Part shown: positions 5,392 through 14,087 of the stretch, in pieces
Numbering within the stretch: the stretch's first letter is position 1
Layout of the letters: every line of letters starts with the position of its first letter
Source: PALSA-600 sp037142875
Lineage (GTDB): Bacteria > Actinomycetota > Thermoleophilia > Gaiellales > Gaiellaceae
DNA length: 14,087 nucleotides
Direction: 5' to 3'
NCBI GenBank assembly: GCA_037142875.1
Contig: JBAWZV010000019.1
Location: forward strand, 1 to 14,087
Translations under genes and position numbers: made by a program
The notes under the pieces: model-generated
Told to the model about the DNA's origin: nothing
The model's database searches: none
Seen by the model: the letters and a program-made list of their open reading frames with translations, nothing else

Positions 5392-6707
5392 GTGCACAGA
5401 GAAGGGGCTCCGAATGGCTCGAGCACTGGGATCCCGAGGACGCAGCTGCCTGGGAGAACGGCGGTAAGCAGCTCGCCTGGCGGACGATGTCGATCACGAC
5501 GGGCAACCTCACGATGGCCTTCGCGACATGGTTCTTCGTCAGCGCGATCGCCGTCAAGCTTGACTCGGCGGGGATCTCGCTCAGCACCAAGCAGCTGTTC
5601 TGGCTTACGGCCATGCCGGGGCTCGCCGGCGGCACGCTCCGCATCATCCACACCTTCCTCGTCCCGATCGTCGGGACACGCAAGGTCGTCGCGATCTCGA
5701 CGGCTCTGCTCCTGATTCCGCTCCTCGGCTGGACGTTCGCGCTCCAGCACCCCGGGGCGCCCTACTGGCTCCTGATCGTGCTCGCCTTTGCCGTCGGGCT
5801 CGGCGGTGGGAACTTCTCATCGTTCATGCCCTCAACGAGCCTCTTCTTCCCGAAGCGGCTCCAGGGAAGCGCGCTCGGCCTTCAGGCCGGGATCGGCAAC
5901 TTCGGCGTCAGCCTTGTCCAGTTCGTCACCCCGTGGGTCATAGGCTTCGCCGTCATCGGTAGTGCTCAGCACAACGCCGATGGCAAGCAGGTCTGGCTTC
6001 AGAACGCCGCGATGATCTGGATTCCCTTCGTGCTCGTGCTCGCCCTGATCGCCTGGTTCGGACTCAAGAGTGTTCCTGTCCGGGCAAACGTGCGCGAGCA
6101 GGCGGACATCTTCAAGGAGAAGCACACCTGGATCATGACGTCCCTCTACATCATGACCTTCGGCTCGTTTGCCGGCTTCTCGACGATCTTCCCGCTTCTG
6201 ATCAAGAAGACCTACGGCGGGTTCGAAGGTGCCCCCGTGCCGCTGCACTACGCGTTCGTCGGGCCGCTCGTCGGCTCGGCGGCTCGAGTGCTCGCGGGGC
6301 CGATCTCCGACCGCTTCGGCGGGGCGCGCGTCACCACCGTCTCCGGGATCGGGCTCCTCGGCTCCGCGATCGGCACCTGTTTCTTCCTGAAGCCGAGCTC
6401 GGTCAGTGATTTCGACGGCTTCCTCTTCTTCATGCTCGCGCTGTTCTTCTTCGCCGGGATCGGGAATGCCTCGACGTTCAAGCAGATCCCGATGATCTTC
6501 GCGGCGCGTCAGGCCGGCGGTGTTCTCGGCTGGACGGCGGCGATCGCAGCCTACGGACCGTTCCTCTTCGCGGCCCTGATCGGCACCGTGATCGCCTCTG
6601 CCGGGTCGGCGATCCCGTTCTTCATCGGGGCTGCCGTGTTCTACGCGCTGAACATTCCGCTCAACTGGTGGTTCTACGCCCGGCGGAATGCGGAGTGTCC
6701 GTGTTGA
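5388..6707 (+). CDS. narK2: NarK2-type nitrate/nitrite transporter (MFS, likely antiporter)
   Basis: A 439-residue nitrate/nitrite porter with about 12 membrane helices. Arg85 (GGTLRIIHTF, very close to the E. coli NarK helix 2 segment) and Arg300 (GSAARVLAGPISDRFGG) are the two anion-binding arginines. GLQAGIGNFGVSLVQF (165-180) and the GIGNASTFKQIPMIF segment are the nitrate signature loops. A hydrophilic stretch of about 35 residues precedes the first helix. Type II proteins typically exchange cytoplasmic nitrite for outside nitrate, fitting a partner next to a NarK1-type symporter; some bacteria have the two fused. Its ATG overlaps the narK1 stop (ATGA), so translation is probably coupled. 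The protein ends in CPC, an unusual but probably unimportant tail. Confidence 0.92.
   Translation: MSAQRRGSEWLEHWDPEDAAAWENGGKQLAWRTMSITTGNLTMAFATWFFVSAIAVKLDSAGISLSTKQLFWLTAMPGLAGGTLRIIHTFLVPIVGTRKVVAISTALLLIPLLGWTFALQHPGAPYWLLIVLAFAVGLGGGNFSSFMPSTSLFFPKRLQGSALGLQAGIGNFGVSLVQFVTPWVIGFAVIGSAQHNADGKQVWLQNAAMIWIPFVLVLALIAWFGLKSVPVRANVREQADIFKEKHTWIMTSLYIMTFGSFAGFSTIFPLLIKKTYGGFEGAPVPLHYAFVGPLVGSAARVLAGPISDRFGGARVTTVSGIGLLGSAIGTCFFLKPSSVSDFDGFLFFMLALFFFAGIGNASTFKQIPMIFAARQAGGVLGWTAAIAAYGPFLFAALIGTVIASAGSAIPFFIGAAVFYALNIPLNWWFYARRNAECPC
6692..6695 (+). promoter_or_regulatory. Ribosome binding site that sets the cytochrome c start
   Basis: GGAG ends 5 bases before GTG 6701. This start gives a signal peptide of normal form and a 7-base overlap with narK2. 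A longer start at GTG 6668 would add 11 residues and overlap narK2 by 40 bases, with no comparable site. Confidence 0.5.
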
Positions 6708-7567
6708 CCCGGATCCTCCGCCAGCTCGTGGCCGGTACGGCCGTGTTCTTCCTCGCCGGCGCGGCGTCCGCCGCCCCGGCGAGCTCGGCCGACCCGGGCG
6801 AGGCCGTGTTCAAGCAGGCCTGCGCTTCGTGCCACACCGTTGGCGGCGGCGATACGGTCGGTCCCGACCTCAAGGGGCTGACCGCAGCGGCTGGAGGTGT
6901 CGAGCTCGTCAGGGCGTTCATGACGGATCCGGCCGCGAAGATCGCCTCCGGCGATCCGACGATCGATGCGCTCGTCAAGAAGTTCAACGGGCTCGCGATG
7001 CCGAAGCCGGCACTCAGCCCCGACCAGGTCGACCAGGTGGTCGCCTACCTTCAGTCGCAGGACGGCGGCGGCTCGACGGAAGCACCCGCAGACCCGGTTG
7101 TCTCGCCGGCGCCTCAGGTCGCTGCAGGCGACGCGGCCGCCGGAAAGCGTCTCTTCAGCGGCGCTGCCAGGCTCGCTGAGAGAGGCCCGGCGTGCATGTC
7201 CTGTCACACGATTGCGGGTGCGGGTGCGCTTGGTGGCGGAAACGTGGGCCCCGACCTGACCGGCGCCTACGACAAGTACGGCGGGGCGAAGGGCATGGCG
7301 TCGGTGCTCACGACCCTGCCCTTCCCGAAGATGATCGCCCTCTACAAAGATCATCCGCTTGCCGCCGCCGAGCAGGCTGACCTCGCCGCCTACTTCGCGA
7401 CGACGGTCGGTAAGCAGCGGCCGCCCGACCGCAGCTGGGTGCTCGTCGTGATCGGCATCGGCGGCACCGTCGGCTTCCTCGGTCTTGCCTTCCTGATCTG
7501 GCCCAAGCGGCGCCTTGTCGTCAGGAAGCGTCTCGTCTCATCCCCGACCGCGATGCGGAGGAACTAA
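6701..7567 (+). CDS. narC: Membrane-anchored diheme cytochrome c (NarC-like)
   Basis: A 288-residue exported cytochrome. An N-terminal signal peptide (MLTRILRQLVAGTAVFFLAGAASA) leads to two class I cytochrome c domains. The first has CASCH (C41, C44, H45) with M100 in GLAMPKP as likely axial ligand. The second has CMSCH (C165, C168, H169) with M211 in FPKM as likely ligand. A Pro/Ala-rich linker near residues 125-145 joins them. One C-terminal membrane helix (about 246-267) followed by a basic tail (PKRRLVVRKR) would anchor it with the hemes outside. In Thermus a diheme cytochrome, NarC, precedes narG and takes part in electron transfer with the nitrate reductase; the same role is inferred here. 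It overlaps narK2 and ends 4 bases before narG, strong evidence of cotranscription. The gene symbol rests on position and domain layout, not on alignment to NarC. Confidence 0.85.
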   Translation: MLTRILRQLVAGTAVFFLAGAASAAPASSADPGEAVFKQACASCHTVGGGDTVGPDLKGLTAAAGGVELVRAFMTDPAAKIASGDPTIDALVKKFNGLAMPKPALSPDQVDQVVAYLQSQDGGGSTEAPADPVVSPAPQVAAGDAAAGKRLFSGAARLAERGPACMSCHTIAGAGALGGGNVGPDLTGAYDKYGGAKGMASVLTTLPFPKMIALYKDHPLAAAEQADLAAYFATTVGKQRPPDRSWVLVVIGIGGTVGFLGLAFLIWPKRRLVVRKRLVSSPTAMRRN

Positions 7568-7571
7568 CGCC

Positions 7572-11210
<3,639 letters not shown>

Positions 11211-11223
11211 GGAGGAGGACCGC

Positions 11224-12732
11224 ATGAACATCCGCGCTCAGGTCTCGATGGTCTTCCATCTGGACAAGTGCATTGGCTGCCACACATGCAGCATCGCGTG
11301 CAAGAACGTCTGGACGGACCGCAAAGGCACCGAGTACATGTGGTGGAACAACGTCGAGACGAAACCCGGCACCGGGTACCCGACGAGGTGGGAGGACCAG
11401 GAGGCCTACCGCGGCGGCTGGGAGCGCAACGGCAAGGGGCTGAAGCTGAAGCTCCAGGGGCGCGGGCGCACGCTCGTGAACCTCTTTGCCAATCCGAATC
11501 AGCCGTCGATGGATGAGTACTACGAGCCGTGGACGTACCGGTACGGCGACCTGCTTGATGCTCCCGCAGGCGACGATCAGCCGACAGCCCGGCCTGTCTC
11601 GCTCGTCACGGGCGATCCGATCGACATCGAGGCGGGCCCGAACTGGGACGACGACCTCAGCGGGTCGGACCTCTACGCGGCGAACGATCCGAACCTCGAC
11701 GTGCTCACCGCCGAGGAGCGGGCCGACCTGAAGGAGATCGAGCGGCTCGTGTTCTTCTACCTGCCCCGGATCTGCAACCATTGCGTCAACCCGAGCTGCG
11801 TCGCCGCCTGCCCGACCGGGGCGATCTACAAGCGCGGGGAGGACGGAATCGTGGTGCTCTCCCAGGAGAAGTGTCGCGCCTGGCGCATGTGCATCTCCGG
11901 CTGCCCGTACAAGAAGACGTTCTTCAACTGGGAGACAGGGAAGTCCGAGAAGTGCGTTCTCTGCTATCCGCGTGTCGAGACCGGCCAGGCGCCTGCGTGC
12001 TTCCACTCGTGCGTCGGTCGGATTCGCTACATGGGACTGATCCTCTACGACGCGGACAAGATCGTCCCGGCCGCCATGGTCGACGACGAGAACCTCGTCG
12101 ACGCCCACCGGGACATGATCTGCGATCCCCGTGACCCCGAGGTGATCGCGGCGGCGAAGGAAAACGGCATCACGGACGACCAGATCAAGGCCGCCCAGAA
12201 CTCGCCGGTCTACAAGTTCGTCAAGGAGTGGGGGCTCGCGTTGCCGCTCCATCCGGAGTTCCGGACGCTGCCGATGCTCTTCTACGTGCCGCCGATGCTT
12301 CCGGTGCTCTCCGCGATGAGCAAGGAGGGCTACGACGTCGAGGGCACGGGGAGCGCGGGGCCGATGCCGCAGTTCACGACTCAGGAGCGGGCACGGGTGC
12401 CGATCAAGTTCATGGCGTCCCTGTTCTCGGCCGGCAACGAGGACGTGATCGCCGAGGTCTACCGCAAGCTCTTCGCCGTTCGCGTTCACATGCGCTCGAC
12501 GAAGGTCGGGGACGTGCCGGCCGACCAGCACGACACCGCGATGCGCCTTGGCAACATGGATGCAGAGCAAGCTGAGGCGATCTTCCGCCTGACGGCTCTG
12601 CCGACCTCGGACGAGCGGTTCGTGCTTCCGCCAGGGACACGCGAGGTGTCGATGGAGGAGCTCGTCGATCCCTACACCCGCAAGCAGGACGCCGGCTTCG
12701 GGTTCCGCCAGCCGCCCGAGCGGAGGTGGTAG
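11224..12732 (+). CDS. narH: Respiratory nitrate reductase beta subunit NarH
   Basis: The electron-transfer subunit carries three [4Fe-4S] and one [3Fe-4S] clusters from NarI hemes to NarG. In this 502-residue protein the ligand groups are C16/C19/C22/C26, C184/C187/C192/C196, C217/W220/C223/C227 and C244/C247/C259/C263. The tryptophan in place of a cysteine at 220 is the family hallmark of the [3Fe-4S] cluster, and as far as I recall the numbering equals that of E. coli NarH. SGCPYKKTFFNWETGKSEKC and SCVGRIRYMG are characteristic blocks. The start has a strong GGAGGAGG site (11211-11218) 5 bases upstream, and the gap from narG is 13 bases. Cytoplasmic, bound to NarG and NarI. Confidence 0.98.
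   Translation: MNIRAQVSMVFHLDKCIGCHTCSIACKNVWTDRKGTEYMWWNNVETKPGTGYPTRWEDQEAYRGGWERNGKGLKLKLQGRGRTLVNLFANPNQPSMDEYYEPWTYRYGDLLDAPAGDDQPTARPVSLVTGDPIDIEAGPNWDDDLSGSDLYAANDPNLDVLTAEERADLKEIERLVFFYLPRICNHCVNPSCVAACPTGAIYKRGEDGIVVLSQEKCRAWRMCISGCPYKKTFFNWETGKSEKCVLCYPRVETGQAPACFHSCVGRIRYMGLILYDADKIVPAAMVDDENLVDAHRDMICDPRDPEVIAAAKENGITDDQIKAAQNSPVYKFVKEWGLALPLHPEFRTLPMLFYVPPMLPVLSAMSKEGYDVEGTGSAGPMPQFTTQERARVPIKFMASLFSAGNEDVIAEVYRKLFAVRVHMRSTKVGDVPADQHDTAMRLGNMDAEQAEAIFRLTALPTSDERFVLPPGTREVSMEELVDPYTRKQDAGFGFRQPPERRW
12722..12726 (+). promoter_or_regulatory. Ribosome binding site that sets the narJ start
   Basis: GGAGG lies 8 bases before GTG 12735, inside the end of narH. The alternative GTG at 12726 would overlap this very site, so 12735 is preferred. 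Confidence 0.55.
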
Positions 12733-12734
12733 CC

Positions 12735-13358
12735 GTGATCTCGGATACCGAGCGTCGTCGGCTCGTCGGCCTTCTCGCCGACCTCCTCGACTATCCGCAG
12801 CCGTCACTCGCGGAGTCCGTCCGCGCGTGCAAGCTGCTGGTTGAGAGGGAGACGCCCCGGGCAGGCAGGTTGCTGGAGGCGTTCGTGGCCGACCTCGAGG
12901 CGAAGTCGACGGCCCGGATGCAGGAGCTGTACTCCGGCGCCTTTGACCTCGACACGATGTCGGACACCGAGGCAACCTGCTACCCGTACGTCGGCCACCA
13001 TCTGCTCGGCGAGACGTACCGTCGAAGTCGCTTCATGGTCGGCCTGATCGAGCGGTACCGGGCCCACGGCTTCGAGATCGCGGGCGGCGAGCTTCCTGAT
13101 CACGTCCTTGTCATGCTGCGGTTCCTTGCCGTGTGCGACGACGATGAGGTCAACGAGGAGATCGTCGGCGAGGCGTTGCTTCCTGCCCTCGGACGCATGA
13201 CGGGAAACGGTGATGACGCGGTGCTCGACGGTGACACCGGCAGACGCATCTACCTCCGCGTCCTCGAAGCCGTCCGCCTCGTCCTTTGCGACCAGCTCTG
13301 GCCGGACACGCCGGTCAGCGAGTACGACGTCCACTACGAGCTCGCGACGACGAGATAG
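12735..13358 (+). CDS. narJ: Nitrate reductase maturation chaperone NarJ
   Basis: A 207-residue cytoplasmic TorD/DmsD/NarJ-type chaperone that binds apo-NarG, helps load the molybdenum cofactor and iron-sulfur cluster, and delays membrane attachment until the enzyme is complete. The sequence is alpha-helical and acidic. Family blocks include LADLLDYPQPSL near the start, ELYSGAFDLDT...CYPYVGHHLLGETYRRS in the middle, and ELPDHVLVMLRFLAVCDDDE, the NarJ-typical ELPDHLPV-like segment. The GTG at 12735 is 2 bases after the narH stop. The 12-base gap to narI contains that gene's ribosome site. Confidence 0.93.
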   Translation: MISDTERRRLVGLLADLLDYPQPSLAESVRACKLLVERETPRAGRLLEAFVADLEAKSTARMQELYSGAFDLDTMSDTEATCYPYVGHHLLGETYRRSRFMVGLIERYRAHGFEIAGGELPDHVLVMLRFLAVCDDDEVNEEIVGEALLPALGRMTGNGDDAVLDGDTGRRIYLRVLEAVRLVLCDQLWPDTPVSEYDVHYELATTR

Positions 13359-13370
13359 GAGGAAGAAGCG

Positions 13371-14066
13371 ATGTTCAACCTGTTCCTGTTCGTCGCGGTT
13401 CCGTACGCGGCGGTTGCGGTGGCCGTGCTCGGTGGGATCGTTCGCTTTCGCACCGATCGGTTCTCGATCTCGAGTCACTCCTCGCAGTTCCTCGAGAACC
13501 GCGCGCTCTTCTGGGGCTCGAACGCCTGGCATTACGCGATCCTGTTCATCCTTGGTGCGCATCTCGCCGCGTTCGTCGCGCCGGGAACGTGGGCACGGCT
13601 CCTCGGGCCGCCGGTTCGGCTCTACGTGATCGAGGGGACGGGGATCGCGCTCGGCTTCCTCGCGCTCTTCGGGCTCCTCGTTCTCTGTGCGCGGCGCGTC
13701 TTCAGCAACCGGATCGCCCGGGTGACCTCGCACGCCGACTGGCTGTTGCTCGTCGTTCTGCTCGGGCAGACGGCCTTCGGGCTGTACGTGGCGATTGCGA
13801 ATCGCTGGGGTGGCGCGTGGTACCCACACACCGTCGTTCCGTGGCTCCGGTCGCTCATCACGCTCCATCCGGACATCTCGACGATGACCGGTGTCCCATG
13901 GCCGGTCAAGGCGCACGCCGTCGGCGCATTTCTGCTGCTCGTGCTCTTCCCGTACACGCGGCTCGTCCACATCGTCACCTACCCGGTGAGCTATCTCTGG
14001 CGGCCGTATCAGCGTGTGATCTGGAACCGCCGCCGCCCGGCCATCCACGAAGGTGCACGACGATGA
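13371..14066 (+). CDS. narI: Respiratory nitrate reductase gamma subunit NarI (cytochrome b)
   Basis: The 231-residue membrane cytochrome b oxidises quinol at the outer face and passes electrons through two b hemes to NarH. Five membrane helices are apparent. The heme-ligand histidines are H54 and H64 (WHYAILFILGAH) and H182 and H200 (VKAHAVGAF, RLVHIVTYP). The 18-residue distance of the second pair matches E. coli NarI (H187 and H205). ISSHSSQFLENRALFWGS is a family segment. AGGAGGAA (13357-13364) precedes the ATG with normal spacing. The stop overlaps the ATG of the next gene (ATGA), so the operon continues past the window. Confidence 0.96.
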   Translation: MFNLFLFVAVPYAAVAVAVLGGIVRFRTDRFSISSHSSQFLENRALFWGSNAWHYAILFILGAHLAAFVAPGTWARLLGPPVRLYVIEGTGIALGFLALFGLLVLCARRVFSNRIARVTSHADWLLLVVLLGQTAFGLYVAIANRWGGAWYPHTVVPWLRSLITLHPDISTMTGVPWPVKAHAVGAFLLLVLFPYTRLVHIVTYPVSYLWRPYQRVIWNRRRPAIHEGARR

Positions 14067-14087
14067 CCGGATCTTCGACTTCCACCG
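14063..14087 (+). CDS. Start of the next operon gene, cut by window end
   Basis: An ATG at 14063 overlaps the narI stop in an ATGA arrangement and opens a frame reading MTGSSTST up to the window edge. The tight overlap suggests translational coupling and membership of the nar operon. Eight residues are not enough to name it. Confidence 0.5.

Overview
The window is a high-G+C chromosomal segment (G+C clearly dominant by eye, with C/G-ending codons throughout) that carries a complete membrane-bound respiratory nitrate reductase locus. Gene style points to a high-G+C bacterium of the Actinomycetota type, possibly a deep-branching lineage. The signs are GTG and TTG starts, apparently leaderless promoters, and a Thermus-like membrane cytochrome c next to narG. 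No 16S gene or other taxonomic marker is present, so this placement is an inference.

Left part (1-2039, + strand): a short leader with two hairpins and a perfect palindrome, then a radical SAM/SPASM protein resembling the TIGR04053 group, then a one-component regulator with a cysteine-bearing PAS domain and a LuxR-type helix-turn-helix. Middle part: a convergent minus-strand gene (2043-3431) for a polytopic membrane protein that looks like a heme-copper-oxidase subunit I/NnrS-type protein, separated from the regulator by a strong palindrome that may be a two-way terminator. Divergent from it is mobA (3431-4000), which makes the bis-MGD cofactor needed by NarG.

Right part (4099-14066, + strand): a tight apparent operon narK1-narK2-(diheme cytochrome c, narC-like)-narG-narH-narJ-narI, with overlaps or gaps of only a few bases, running into another gene that is cut off by the window edge (ATG at 14063). 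NarK1 and NarK2 import nitrate and export nitrite. NarGHI reduces nitrate to nitrite on the cytoplasmic face with electrons passed through NarI hemes. The cytochrome may supply or branch electrons, and NarJ matures NarG. Key metal ligands of NarG, NarH and NarI are all present, so the enzyme should be functional.

The main unexplained signal is a shared 16-bp inverted-repeat box, roughly TGATCAAnnTTGATCA. It occurs upstream of the radical SAM gene (174-189), in the mobA/membrane-protein divergent region (3432-3447) and upstream of narK1 (4048-4063). In two of the three cases it lies exactly 51 bp (box start to ATG) before a start codon that has no Shine-Dalgarno. That places the box centre at -43.5 if the transcripts are leaderless, a typical activator position. 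The PAS-LuxR protein encoded in the same locus is the obvious candidate to bind it.
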